This document shows positions 1-9,591 of a DNA stretch of 64,000 nucleotides, in pieces; within the stretch, counting starts at the first letter, position 1, and each line of letters opens with the position of its first letter. The position numbers and the translations under genes were made by a program. The notes below the pieces were generated by a model, which did no database searches, was not told the origin of the DNA, and was given only the letters and a program-made list of their open reading frames with translations. Origin of the DNA: CAYQUC01 sp964420605 (GTDB lineage Bacteria; Pseudomonadota; Gammaproteobacteria; UBA6429; Thiohalophilaceae). Where the stretch lies: contig CAYQUC010000001.1 in the NCBI GenBank assembly GCA_964420605.1, positions 66,818 to 130,817 of the forward strand, in the 5' to 3' direction.

Positions 1-24
1 CCCAATCTTGTATCGTATAGCCCC

Positions 25-3000
25 ATGAGATTACGTAAAATAAAATTAGCCGGTTTTAAATCATTTGTTGATCCAACCACCATTTTAATGCCTAGTAATT
101 TAATCGGTGTTGTTGGTCCCAATGGTTGTGGTAAATCAAATGTTATTGATGCAGTTCGTTGGGTGATGGGGGAATCATCAGCCAAACATCTTCGCGGAGA
201 GTCCATTACCGACGTCATATTTAATGGTTCAACCTCGCGTAAGCCAGTTGGTCAGGCCATGGTTGAATTAATTTTTGACAATGATGAAGGCCGACTGGGT
301 GGTGAATACGCGCAGTACAGTGAAATTTCAATTAAACGCACAGTCTCTCGCGATGGTCAGTCGATTTATTATCTGAACAACGCACGCTGTCGTCGACGCG
401 ATATTACCGATATCTTTTTAGGTACCGGTTTAGGGCCTCGAAGCTATGCGATTATTGAACAGGGTACAATTTCACGAATTATCGAAGCAAAACCAGAAGA
501 GCTTCGGGTATTCATTGAAGAAGCAGCAGGAATTTCACGTTATAAAGAACGGCGACGTGAGACAGAAAATAGAATCAGACACACTCGCGAAAATCTGGAT
601 CGATTGAGCGATTTACGCGATGAATTGCAAAAACAAATTATTCATTTAGACCGACAAGCTAAGACAGCTGAAAAATATAAAACGTTTAAAGACGAAGAAC
701 GAATTATTAAAGCCCAGTTATTAGCTTTGCACTGGAAGACTTTGCACGATTCGTCGGCGGATACTGAAAAAGAAATCAACGATAAAGAAGTGGCATTAGA
801 AGCCGCCATTGCCAAGCAGCGTGAAATTGAAGCTGGTATTGAAAAACACCGAGAGCAGCATATTGAAGCAACCGATAAATTTAATGAAGTTCAAAGTCGT
901 TTTTATGGTGTTGGCGGTGATATTGGACGTTTAGAGCAATCTATTCAACATGCTAAAGAGCGTCGACAACAATTAGAACAAGATATCACGCAATTAGACG
1001 ATAGCTGGAAAGAGGCGCAGGTTCATTTATCCACTGATAATGAAAAGATTGAAACATTACAAGCTCAAAAAATTGAATTAGAGCCGAATTTAGAAATAGC
1101 GCAAGAAAAAGAACATACCTCAACCGCGGCATTAGCAACTTCTGAACAAGCCATGAAAGAGTGGCAAGTTAATTGGGAACAATTAAACCAAAAAGCAGCT
1201 GATCCTGCTAAAAATGTTGAAGTGGAACGCACTCGAATAGAACAACTTGAGCAACATACGGTGCAACAAGCTAAACGGTTGCAGGCTATTGAGTCGGAAT
1301 TAAATGAACATTCGCCGGATGCGTTAACGGAACAAATCAATCTATCTCAAAATACTGTTGAGACAACTGAAGCTAAAATTTCAGAGCAAAAGGAACGTTT
1401 GGAGCAAAAGCTAGAAAATATTGCGTCAATTCGTGACTCTATATTATTAGTCAATGATGAGTTGAATTCAAAACGCAGTGAATTGCAAAATAGTCAAGGC
1501 CGTCGATCATCCTTAGAAGCATTACAACAGGCAGCTCTCGGTAAACAATCGGGAGCAGTAACAAACTGGCTTGAATCAAATCAGTTAAATGATGTATCAC
1601 GTTTAGCTGAACAAATGGATGTGACCCAAGGTTGGGAGCGCGCATTAGAATGTGTATTAGGACAAAATTTACAAGCGGTCTGTGTTGATGAGATTAATGC
1701 AGTAACGGATGCCTTAACGGAATTAACTAAAGGTAGTATTACTTTAATTGATAAAACTAGCTCAGATAACAGCAGTATTGTTACTAATTCTGAACTACCC
1801 GAGCTTTTATCATCTAAAGTGAGTTCAGATTGGTTAGTTCATGAGTTAATTAGCAATGTGTATTGTGCTGAAACCTTGGAGCTAGCGTTAGAGAAACGTT
1901 CGTTATTAAAGTCGAATGAATCCATTATTACTAAAGATGGTATTTGGATCGGTGTTAATTGGTTAAAAGTCGTTCGTGATGATGATGCTCAAGCTGGGGT
2001 ACTGCAACGTGAACAAGAGATTAAGCAACTTAATGAATCATTAAATCTAATTACGTCATTAATTAGTGAATTTGAAGAGTCGCATGTCGCTAAATCTGAA
2101 AGCTTATCGAATATAGAGTCAGAACGAGAAAACGAACAATCACACTTAAACCAATTAAATAAAGAATTAGCTGAGTCTCAAGCCGAACTTAAATCGTTGT
2201 CGAGCCGAAGTGAGCAAGTAAAAGTGCGACATGGAAAATTATTGGCTGATGCTCAAGAAGTAAAAGAGTTTATCCAAAAAGATAATTCAGTGATTGCTGA
2301 ATCTCGTTTGAAGTTACAACAAGCCTTGGATGAAATTACATTAGTTGAAGAACAACGCACCACAGAGCTTGCCAAACGTGACGAAATTAACTCTGAATTA
2401 GAGGCTATTCGACAAACAGCACGATCCGATCGAGAAACAGCATCTGAGTTGAAAATTCGTTTTGAAACAGTCAGAACAGAATTAAATTCGACACAAAGTG
2501 CCTTGGAGCGAATGACATCACAGCTAGAGCAGCTATCACAACGGCGTGATGAGTTGAAATCATCATTGTCTCAATGTATTGAGCCGATTGATAAAATGGC
2601 TGTTGAACTTGAACAGTTACTTGAAAAACGCATTATTATTGATAATGAATTAATTGAAGTTCGTGCTAAAGTTGAAGCGCTGGATCACGATATGCGCGAG
2701 CTAGATAAACAACGCCATGAGAGTGAAGAACATGTTCAAGTGATTCGCTCAGAATTAGAAACTGTCAGAATTCATTGGCAGGAAGCGAAAGTTCGCTTAG
2801 AAACGTTTGATGAACAAATTATCGAGTCTGGTTTTGAATTAAAATCACTGTTGGAAGAAATGCCTGAAAACGCAACACTCGATGCCTGGGATGAAAGCGT
2901 TCAATCGTATGAACGTAAAATCAGCCGTTTAGGTCCGATAAATTTAGCCGCGATTGAAGAGTTTCAAACTCAATCAGAACGTAAAGAATATCTTGATAAA

Positions 3001-3543
3001 CAAGATGGGGATTTAGTTGAAGCCCTAGACACTCTGGAAGGCGCAATTCGAAAAATCGATAAAGAAACTCGAACTCGATTTAAAGAAACCTATGACAAAG
3101 TGAATACTGGATTAAACGAATTTTTTCCAAGATTATTTGGTGGTGGTCATGCCTATCTTGAGTTAGTTGGCGAAGATTTGTTAACCGCTGGTGTTACTGT
3201 TATGGCACGGCCTCCAGGAAAGAAAAACAGTACCATTCATTTGCTCTCTGGTGGTGAGAAAGCATTAACCGCGGTGGCATTGGTTTATTCTATATTCCAA
3301 TTAAATCCGGCACCATTTTGTATGCTCGATGAAGTTGATGCACCACTTGATGATGCAAACGTTGGACGCTATTGTGATTTGATTCGCGCAATGTCAGATA
3401 AAACACAGTTTATTTTTATTACACATAATAAAATAACAATGGAAATTGCCGAACACTTAACGGGTGTCACCATGAATGAACCCGGTGTTTCTCATCTTGT
3501 TGCTGTTGATATGCAAGATGCAGTAAAGCTTGCGGCAATTTAA
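25..3543 (+). CDS. smc: Chromosome segregation ATPase SMC
   Basis: SMC subunit of the bacterial condensin SMC-ScpAB, which organises and segregates the nucleoid. At 1172 residues it has the usual length of the family. The N-terminal head carries a Walker A motif GPNGCGKSN (residues 31-39). Two long coiled-coil arms flank a hinge at about residues 505-660. The C-terminal head has the ABC signature LSGGEKAL (about residue 1074) and Walker B with CMLDEVDAPLDD (about residues 1100-1111). The partners scpA and scpB lie about 10 kb downstream on the same strand, so this organism uses SMC-ScpAB rather than MukBEF. ATG start; only 24 bases of upstream sequence are visible, so its promoter is outside the window. 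zipA and ligA follow on the same strand, a common gammaproteobacterial order. Confidence 0.97.
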   Translation: MRLRKIKLAGFKSFVDPTTILMPSNLIGVVGPNGCGKSNVIDAVRWVMGESSAKHLRGESITDVIFNGSTSRKPVGQAMVELIFDNDEGRLGGEYAQYSEISIKRTVSRDGQSIYYLNNARCRRRDITDIFLGTGLGPRSYAIIEQGTISRIIEAKPEELRVFIEEAAGISRYKERRRETENRIRHTRENLDRLSDLRDELQKQIIHLDRQAKTAEKYKTFKDEERIIKAQLLALHWKTLHDSSADTEKEINDKEVALEAAIAKQREIEAGIEKHREQHIEATDKFNEVQSRFYGVGGDIGRLEQSIQHAKERRQQLEQDITQLDDSWKEAQVHLSTDNEKIETLQAQKIELEPNLEIAQEKEHTSTAALATSEQAMKEWQVNWEQLNQKAADPAKNVEVERTRIEQLEQHTVQQAKRLQAIESELNEHSPDALTEQINLSQNTVETTEAKISEQKERLEQKLENIASIRDSILLVNDELNSKRSELQNSQGRRSSLEALQQAALGKQSGAVTNWLESNQLNDVSRLAEQMDVTQGWERALECVLGQNLQAVCVDEINAVTDALTELTKGSITLIDKTSSDNSSIVTNSELPELLSSKVSSDWLVHELISNVYCAETLELALEKRSLLKSNESIITKDGIWIGVNWLKVVRDDDAQAGVLQREQEIKQLNESLNLITSLISEFEESHVAKSESLSNIESERENEQSHLNQLNKELAESQAELKSLSSRSEQVKVRHGKLLADAQEVKEFIQKDNSVIAESRLKLQQALDEITLVEEQRTTELAKRDEINSELEAIRQTARSDRETASELKIRFETVRTELNSTQSALERMTSQLEQLSQRRDELKSSLSQCIEPIDKMAVELEQLLEKRIIIDNELIEVRAKVEALDHDMRELDKQRHESEEHVQVIRSELETVRIHWQEAKVRLETFDEQIIESGFELKSLLEEMPENATLDAWDESVQSYERKISRLGPINLAAIEEFQTQSERKEYLDKQDGDLVEALDTLEGAIRKIDKETRTRFKETYDKVNTGLNEFFPRLFGGGHAYLELVGEDLLTAGVTVMARPPGKKNSTIHLLSGGEKALTAVALVYSIFQLNPAPFCMLDEVDAPLDDANVGRYCDLIRAMSDKTQFIFITHNKITMEIAEHLTGVTMNEPGVSHLVAVDMQDAVKLAAI

Positions 3544-3597
3544 CGATTAAATAATAAAGAATGCGTTTTTGCAGGCTTATTTTTCTGGAAAAATTTA

Positions 3598-4353
3598 ATG
3601 GATGCTTTCCGCATTAGTTTAATAGTTGTTGGTGTTACGGTCTTGTTAGGAATCTATATTTTTGATTCTAACAAGAAGTTACGCTTATTTTTTAAAAGTA
3701 TTAAGCTGAAACAATTATTTAAAAGAAAGAACCGTATCGAAGATGACGATGAGTATATTCATGAGCCTGAAATTGATGACGATTCTGATATATTAGAGCA
3801 GATTGAACAAATGGAGGGTGTTGTAGCACAACCCTATGCAAAAAGTGAGTTAGATGTTAAAGAACAAGAGATCGTCGAACTGACTGATGAAATATCGGTA
3901 TCGCTTGGTGAAGAAATGGTTGTTGTATTTTTTATTATTTCACGTGGTGACAATTATTTTGGTGGTTCTGCGATAAATAGTATTTGTAGCTCAAATGGTT
4001 TTGAGTTTAATGATAAATATATATATGAAAAATTTTCGATAAGTAACTTAAAAGATAAAAGACCGATAGCAAGTATTGTTAATTCTTTTGAGCCTGGAAC
4101 CTTTGATTCTGACTTTGACAACTTTGATACAAAAGCAATAACATTATTATTGTTTCTTCCCGGGCCAGATGCTGAACTCGATGCTTTTAATGATATTGTT
4201 TTATGCGCCAGAAATATTGCCGACAATCTCAATGGCGAATTGTGTGATGAGACACGTAGTGTATTAACTCAGCAAACAGTAAGTCATTTAGAAGAAAAAA
4301 TTGAAGCCTTTCAATTTAAAAATAAACTACTGAAAACCTCACAACAACATTAA
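3598..4353 (+). CDS. zipA: Cell division protein ZipA
   Basis: Membrane anchor that tethers FtsZ to the inner membrane during septum formation. It has the ZipA layout: one N-terminal membrane segment (about residues 5-23), a basic stretch, an acidic variable linker (about residues 45-95) and a C-terminal globular FtsZ-binding domain (about residues 105-240). At 251 residues it is short for ZipA because the proline/glutamine-rich linker is small and mostly Asp/Glu. Sequence similarity in this family is weak, so the call depends partly on position: it lies 54 bp after smc and 9 bp before ligA, and smc-zipA-ligA is a conserved gammaproteobacterial cluster. Confidence 0.87.
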   Translation: MDAFRISLIVVGVTVLLGIYIFDSNKKLRLFFKSIKLKQLFKRKNRIEDDDEYIHEPEIDDDSDILEQIEQMEGVVAQPYAKSELDVKEQEIVELTDEISVSLGEEMVVVFFIISRGDNYFGGSAINSICSSNGFEFNDKYIYEKFSISNLKDKRPIASIVNSFEPGTFDSDFDNFDTKAITLLLFLPGPDAELDAFNDIVLCARNIADNLNGELCDETRSVLTQQTVSHLEEKIEAFQFKNKLLKTSQQH

Positions 4354-4362
4354 TTTTAATTC

Positions 4363-6375
4363 ATGTCCGTTACTATTAAAGTACAAAAACATTGCGCAGC
4401 ATTGCGCGAGAGCATCTTACAACATAATTTGAATTATTATGTCAATGATAAACCCGATATACCGGATGCTGAATATGATCGATTAATGCGAGAATTGCAA
4501 GATCTGGAGTTGAAGCATCCTGAATTAATATCCAGTGATTCACCAACACAGCGGGTTGGTGCTGTACCGTCGGCGCAATTTGAAACCGTGGCACACAAAC
4601 TTCCGATGTTATCTTTGAGTAATGCCTTTTCAGATGATGAAATTATAGAATTTGATGAACGCGCTCGAGCAAAGTTGGAACTCGATTCTATTGTTTATTC
4701 TGCAGAACCCAAACTCGATGGACTTGCCATTAGTTTATTGTATGAAAACGGTATTTTAATTCAAGCACTGACCCGGGGAGATGGTGTTAGTGGTGAAAAT
4801 GTAACGCAAAATATTCGTACAATTACATGTATCCCTTTAAAATTAATTGGAGCGGGTTTTCCGCACGTTTTAGAGGTTCGAGGTGAAGTTATTCTTTCTA
4901 AGCAAGGCTTTGAAATGTTAAATAAACAACAGCTTAAAGAAGAAAAAAAATTGTTTGCCAACCCAAGGAATGCAGCAGCCGGTAGCTTGCGGCAATTAGA
5001 TCCCAAAATTACAGCTCAACGACCATTAGAATTTTATTGTTATGGCATTGGTTTTACTGAAGGGCCATTTGTTCATAATAGCCATAGTGAGCAAATGGCT
5101 ATGTTAAAACAGTGGGGCATTAGAATTAACCCCGAAGTTAAAAAAGTAACGTCAGTTCAAGGCTGCATTGATTATTACAATCAAATAGAATTAAAACGTA
5201 ATAGTCTGGCGTATGATATTGATGGTATTGTATTTAAAGTTGATAACTTAGAACAGCAATCACAATTAGGGTTTATAGCTAAAGCGCCACGATGGGCTAT
5301 TGCTAGAAAATTTCCTGCTCAAGAAGAGCTAACTGTATTAAATGCGATTGAAGTACAGGTTGGTCGAACAGGTGCTATTACACCGGTTGCAAGGCTCGAG
5401 CCTGTTTTTGTGGGCGGCGTGACGGTGAGTAATGCTACCTTACATAATCAAGATGAAATCGATCGCTTGGATGTTAGGGTTGGTGATACGGTCATCATTC
5501 GACGAGCAGGTGATGTTATACCTGATATTGTGTCAGTAGTCTTAAGTAAACGAAAAAAATCATCTCAACAATATAAATTACCTAGCTCATGTCCTGTTTG
5601 TGGTTCTAAAGTAGTTCGACTTGATGGACAAACAATTGCACGATGTTCTGGTGGATTGTTTTGTGACGCTCAAAAGAAAGAAGGCCTGAAACATTATGTA
5701 TCTCGTAAAGCAATGGATATTGATGGTCTTGGCGATAAGCTCATTGAACAGTTGGTGGATGAAAGTTTAATTCACGATATATCCGATATATATGCATTGA
5801 CCGTATCGGCTGTTATTAATTTAGAGCGAATGGCTGATAAATCAGCTGAAAACCTTATATCAGCAATTAACAGTAGTAAAGAAACCAGTTTAGCAAAGTT
5901 TGTATTTTCTCTTGGCATACGTGAAGTGGGTGAAACGACAGCGATGACACTGGCGAACCACTATGGCAATTTAGATGCGATAATGAATGCAACTGAAGAT
6001 GAATTAATTGCTATCTCCGATATTGGACCGGTGGTTGTTAAGAGTATGCAGCTGTTTTTTGGCGATGTGCATAATCGAGAAATTATTAAAAAAGTCATAA
6101 AAGCCGGTGTGGTATGGCCAGATATTGAGCCAATAAATACGGAACAACAAACTTTGGCAGGTAAGACGTTTGTTATTACCGGAACTTTGACAGATTATAG
6201 TCGACAAGATGCAAAAGCCGAATTATTGGCACGAGGCGCAAAAGTCACTGGCAGTGTCTCTAAAAAAACAGATTATTTATTATTTGGTGATAGCCCCGGA
6301 TCTAAATACGATAAAGCCGTATCTCTTGGGGTATCTGTTTTAGATGAAGGCATGTTTAAAAAATTATTAGATTAA
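4363..6375 (+). CDS. ligA: NAD-dependent DNA ligase LigA
   Basis: Seals nicks in duplex DNA using NAD+ in replication and repair. All domains are present in order: Ia domain with the nicotinamide-binding YxxxD motif, adenylation domain with the active-site lysine in KLDG (Lys117), OB fold, a four-cysteine zinc finger (Cys410, Cys413, Cys428, Cys434), helix-hairpin-helix repeats, and a C-terminal BRCT domain (from about residue 590). The length of 670 residues is typical. ATG start 9 bp after zipA, so the two are probably cotranscribed. Nothing looks damaged. Confidence 0.98.
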   Translation: MSVTIKVQKHCAALRESILQHNLNYYVNDKPDIPDAEYDRLMRELQDLELKHPELISSDSPTQRVGAVPSAQFETVAHKLPMLSLSNAFSDDEIIEFDERARAKLELDSIVYSAEPKLDGLAISLLYENGILIQALTRGDGVSGENVTQNIRTITCIPLKLIGAGFPHVLEVRGEVILSKQGFEMLNKQQLKEEKKLFANPRNAAAGSLRQLDPKITAQRPLEFYCYGIGFTEGPFVHNSHSEQMAMLKQWGIRINPEVKKVTSVQGCIDYYNQIELKRNSLAYDIDGIVFKVDNLEQQSQLGFIAKAPRWAIARKFPAQEELTVLNAIEVQVGRTGAITPVARLEPVFVGGVTVSNATLHNQDEIDRLDVRVGDTVIIRRAGDVIPDIVSVVLSKRKKSSQQYKLPSSCPVCGSKVVRLDGQTIARCSGGLFCDAQKKEGLKHYVSRKAMDIDGLGDKLIEQLVDESLIHDISDIYALTVSAVINLERMADKSAENLISAINSSKETSLAKFVFSLGIREVGETTAMTLANHYGNLDAIMNATEDELIAISDIGPVVVKSMQLFFGDVHNREIIKKVIKAGVVWPDIEPINTEQQTLAGKTFVITGTLTDYSRQDAKAELLARGAKVTGSVSKKTDYLLFGDSPGSKYDKAVSLGVSVLDEGMFKKLLD

Positions 6376-6639
6376 TATACCGTGTAGTGTAACTTTATTC
6401 ATAAGTTAATATCCATAATAAATAAACCAGAACTTTGTTTGGCGCTCGTTTTTATTTAAACTGAAATGTGGTACAGCTTATTCATGCCCTAGGTATTTAG
6501 ATAATACAGTAGTGAAATGAACAGGTAGTTTGGAATGGTTGTTATAAGTGTCTATATTTAAGTTAAGGTGTTGTAATGTTACGCATCAAAATTACAATAT
6601 AAAGCTAATCCACAATAGTTACTACAGTATTGTCATGTT

Positions 6640-7596
6640 ATGAAACTAAAAAAACTACTATCGTCTACTATTCGCCAATTATTTCTACTAAGTACCTTTG
6701 TGTATCCGTGGTTTTCAAAATCGAATCGAAAAATACGTATCGTTATGTATCATGGTGTTGGAGATGATCGTTTTACGGCGGAAGCTTTCGAAAATCAGAT
6801 GAAATACATAAAACGTCATTTTAAAACTCATTGGGCTAGTGAGTTACCGAGTTTATTAGACTCTGCTGATATTGCAAATACTAAACACAATAAGCCCGAT
6901 ATTATTTTAACATTTGATGATGGTCTTAAAAATAATATGATTTGTGCCGCGCCAATCATCGAAAAACTAGGACTAAAGGCAACTTTTTATATTGTCAGTG
7001 ACTTATTGGACGGACATTCGATGCTCTGGAATCATGAAATACGCTGTCGTTTAGCATTAATGGAGGATGTGCAACAAATGGAATTTATGGAACTGAAATC
7101 ATTTGATTCAGAAAATTCTGTGCACGATTATCTGGAATTGTTAAAAACATTTTCTGGGATTAAACGACAGGATATTTTAAATAACTTACGTGAAAAAAAT
7201 CCAGCTCCTGAATATACTAAAAAAATGTTAACACGCTATCAAATTATGTCGAAACAAGATGTCATTAATTTGCCCGATTGCATTGAAATTGGTTCGCATA
7301 CTCGGACGCATCCTATTTTAGATACAATAGAAGATAAAAGCTTTTTAGAAGACGAAATTGCAGGTAGCAAAAGAATATTGGAAAATTTACTGGAGAGACC
7401 GGTAAGTACTTTTTGTTATCCTAATGGCAACTTTACGGCTGATGTGGAATCCATTGTTGCTAAACACTATAAGGTTGGTGTGACAGTTAATGAGGGCTTT
7501 GTTGAGAATAAAAAAGCATTATTTCGACTTAAACGTATTCCTGCTTCACATGATCTTAAAATATTATCGTATCGATTATTACGACCCGAATCTTAA
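6640..7596 (+). CDS. NodB-type polysaccharide deacetylase (CE4)
   Basis: Predicted carbohydrate de-N-acetylase of the CE4 family. The metal and catalytic motifs are intact: TFDDG (residues 91-95), the zinc-binding H-x3-H in GSHTRTH (residues 218-224) and the later FCYPNG motif. A hydrophobic N-terminus (about residues 8-24) may act as a signal anchor. A 264 bp stretch without genes separates it from ligA, and a terminator lies beyond it serving the opposite strand, so it is probably monocistronic. It is one of four deacetylase-like genes here, but the only one outside the exopolysaccharide locus. Its substrate cannot be read from the sequence. Confidence 0.88.
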   Translation: MKLKKLLSSTIRQLFLLSTFVYPWFSKSNRKIRIVMYHGVGDDRFTAEAFENQMKYIKRHFKTHWASELPSLLDSADIANTKHNKPDIILTFDDGLKNNMICAAPIIEKLGLKATFYIVSDLLDGHSMLWNHEIRCRLALMEDVQQMEFMELKSFDSENSVHDYLELLKTFSGIKRQDILNNLREKNPAPEYTKKMLTRYQIMSKQDVINLPDCIEIGSHTRTHPILDTIEDKSFLEDEIAGSKRILENLLERPVSTFCYPNGNFTADVESIVAKHYKVGVTVNEGFVENKKALFRLKRIPASHDLKILSYRLLRPES

Positions 7597-7636
7597 TGGT
7601 ATTGGGTTAATTCGAAATACTACTTTAGTAAAAAAA

Positions 7637-7659
7637 ATCCGGGCATATTATACCCGGAT
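7637..7659 (-). terminator. Rho-independent terminator after the parvulin gene
   Basis: A 7-bp GC-rich stem (ATCCGGG at 7637-7643 with CCCGGAT at 7653-7659) is followed on the minus strand by an uninterrupted run of T (the A-run at 7630-7637 on the plus strand). It lies 6 bp past the stop codon of the minus-strand parvulin gene. On the plus strand the T-rich side is weaker, so it may only partly stop transcripts of the deacetylase gene. Confidence 0.85.
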
Positions 7660-7664
7660 ATTGT

Positions 7665-8456
7665 TTATTGAATATTTACCTTGGCACTTTTACGTAACTT
7701 AGCTACGTATTCAGATAAAACTTTATTTTGTAAGTGAACTAAAATTCTGTCTTTAACTTGTTTAAATTCAGGTGGTGAAGCACTGCGCTCATTTTCAAGT
7801 TTAATTATATGCCAACCAAAACGGGTTTTAACTGGTGTTTTACTGTAAGTTCCTTTTTTCATATTTGCAATTGCTTTTGAAAACTCAGGCACCATTTGTC
7901 CACCAGGAAACCAACCTAAATCGCCACCTTTTTTATTGCTTGGGCCGGTTGATTTTTCTGTGGCTAATTTGGCAAAGTCTGCACCTTTGTTTAATTCTTC
8001 AATAATTGCTTTTGCTTTTGCTTCATCAGCAACAATTATGTGTCGTGCCTTATATTCTTTACTGCCCGCACTGGCAACACTGCGCTCGTATTCTTTTTTT
8101 ACAACTGCATCAGTTATTGGTTTTAATTGTAATGCTTTTTGCATGGCTGCATTTATCAGAACTTCTTGCCTTGATACTTTTAAGTTAAATGCGACGTCTT
8201 TATTTTTTTCGAGTTTATCTTTTATGGCTGATTGATACAGTAATTCACGATTAACCAATTCTTCTTTTAGAATTTTATCAATTTTAGCGTCAGGTAATGC
8301 CGGATTTTGTTGCTTGCGCATTAACTTGTATTTGTTATAGAAAACAGAATCAAGTTTAGTGTTATTAACTTGAACTACTATTTTTGTTTCGGCAATTGCT
8401 GTATTGGTGAAAATAACAATGCCACACAAGGCCGTTATGTAGTTTTTTAATTTCAT
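7665..8456 (-). CDS. Periplasmic peptidyl-prolyl isomerase, parvulin type
   Basis: Predicted periplasmic foldase of the PpiC/SurA-like parvulin class. It has a cleavable signal peptide (about residues 1-22, ending near AIA), a SurA-N-like helical chaperone segment (about residues 25-125) and one parvulin domain (about residues 133-228) with the typical ARHI, GGDLGWF and GWHIIKL motifs. SurA itself has two parvulin domains and is longer, so this is a PpiC-like relative and not SurA. It is last in a minus-strand set yciB-yciI-ppiC, 29 bp after yciI, and ends at a clear terminator. Confidence 0.9.
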   Translation of the reverse strand: MKLKNYITALCGIVIFTNTAIAETKIVVQVNNTKLDSVFYNKYKLMRKQQNPALPDAKIDKILKEELVNRELLYQSAIKDKLEKNKDVAFNLKVSRQEVLINAAMQKALQLKPITDAVVKKEYERSVASAGSKEYKARHIIVADEAKAKAIIEELNKGADFAKLATEKSTGPSNKKGGDLGWFPGGQMVPEFSKAIANMKKGTYSKTPVKTRFGWHIIKLENERSASPPEFKQVKDRILVHLQNKVLSEYVAKLRKSAKVNIQ

Positions 8457-8485
8457 TTAATTTTCCTTAATTTAAGCAGTATAAT

Positions 8486-8785
8486 TTATGGTAAAACATG
8501 TTTGAATGGTTTTACTGCAATTGATTTAAAAACACCAGTTGTCATATAGGGATCTTGATCTGCCCAATATTGAGCTGCTTGAATAGATTCAAACTCTGCA
8601 ATAATTAAGGATCCAGTAAAACCTTCTGTTCCAGGATCGTCACTATCAATTGCAGGGTGTGGTCCTGCTAGAATGAGTTTGCCCTGTTGCTTTAGTGTTT
8701 CGAGCCTTGCTACGTGATCGGGGCGTGCAGCTAGTCTTTTTTTAAGACTATCGTCATGATCTTGGCATATAATTGCATATAGCAT
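8486..8785 (-). CDS. yciI: YciI-like protein
   Basis: Small cytoplasmic protein of the YCII family, a ferredoxin-like alpha/beta fold with a conserved His-Asp pair; its biochemical role is not established. Residues 1-99 cover the whole family length. It shows the family features: an N-terminal YAIICQD strand, a His near residue 24, LILAGPHP, and the DPYMTTGVF segment near the end. It lies between yciB and the parvulin gene on the same strand, a gene order common in gammaproteobacteria. Confidence 0.9.
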   Translation of the reverse strand: MLYAIICQDHDDSLKKRLAARPDHVARLETLKQQGKLILAGPHPAIDSDDPGTEGFTGSLIIAEFESIQAAQYWADQDPYMTTGVFKSIAVKPFKHVLP

Positions 8786-8822
8786 AGTAATATTTGTAGG
8801 TTTCCAGTTTTAAATTGTAAAT

Positions 8823-9398
8823 TTATTCTGATTTATCCGATTCAGTATCAGCCGGTTCTTCTTTTATGTACTTAGAAATATAAAGTGTTTGAAGAATAAT
8901 AAATGTAAACATTAAGCCAAACACACCAAATAATTTGAAATCGACCCAAGTGCTAAAATCATAGTTATAGGCAACATAGAGATTAACAATACCAACAAAT
9001 ATAAAGAAAAAACTCCAAGCAAAATTAAGTTGTACCCATATATTGTCTGGTAATGTGATGGCCTTGCCCATCATTCGTTTAATTATTGAGGTTTTACCAA
9101 TATATTCACTGCCGATAAATACTGCTGCAAACAACCACTGTGCAATTGTGACTTTCCATATTAAGAATAATTTATCTTGGAAATATATTGTTGCACCACC
9201 AAATACCAACACTAATACTAGCGTTATGACGTGCATCTTATTAATTGTTTTAGTTTTTATCCACGTTATGGCAACTTGAATAATTGTAGCCACAATAAGA
9301 ACGGCGGTTGCATTTATCATGCCTTGGGTTTCGTCAGGATTTGTTTTGAATACAATAAAAAACAATAATACGGGGAAAAAATCGAATAATATCTTCAT
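8823..9398 (-). CDS. yciB: Inner membrane septation protein YciB (IspZ)
   Basis: Polytopic inner-membrane protein of the YciB/IspZ/septation protein A family, linked in other bacteria to cell envelope synthesis and division. Five or so hydrophobic segments are visible over 191 residues, beginning with the typical FFPVLLFFIVF stretch. The family motif NxxWxxLNxxW appears here as the NIWVQLNFAWSFFFIF segment (about residues 118-134). An acidic tail of about 12 residues extends beyond the usual end. It starts the minus-strand yciB-yciI-ppiC group and is divergent from the PHP gene. Confidence 0.92.
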   Translation of the reverse strand: MKILFDFFPVLLFFIVFKTNPDETQGMINATAVLIVATIIQVAITWIKTKTINKMHVITLVLVLVFGGATIYFQDKLFLIWKVTIAQWLFAAVFIGSEYIGKTSIIKRMMGKAITLPDNIWVQLNFAWSFFFIFVGIVNLYVAYNYDFSTWVDFKLFGVFGLMFTFIILQTLYISKYIKEEPADTESDKSE

Positions 9399-9591
9399 AA
9401 TGTTTGAGCTTAAATATATTTAAAATTGTTGTATTTTACCATACTACTTAACGGTATCTGGACATTTATTCTATCGTAGTTTGGTATTTCGTGTAAAAGT
9501 TTAGTTAATGTTTATCGAGATTTGTCATAAATTGAGGTAAAATTGTCTGATACTCTCTATTATTAAGTGTTTAATAAATTATTTCTTAAAA

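Noticed and set aside
7490..7702. 70-codon plus-strand frame overlapping the deacetylase 3' end and the terminator
   Set aside because: It overlaps two genes and a terminator and has no family features.
7665..8456. SurA proper
   Set aside because: Only one parvulin domain and 263 residues; SurA has two and about 430 residues.
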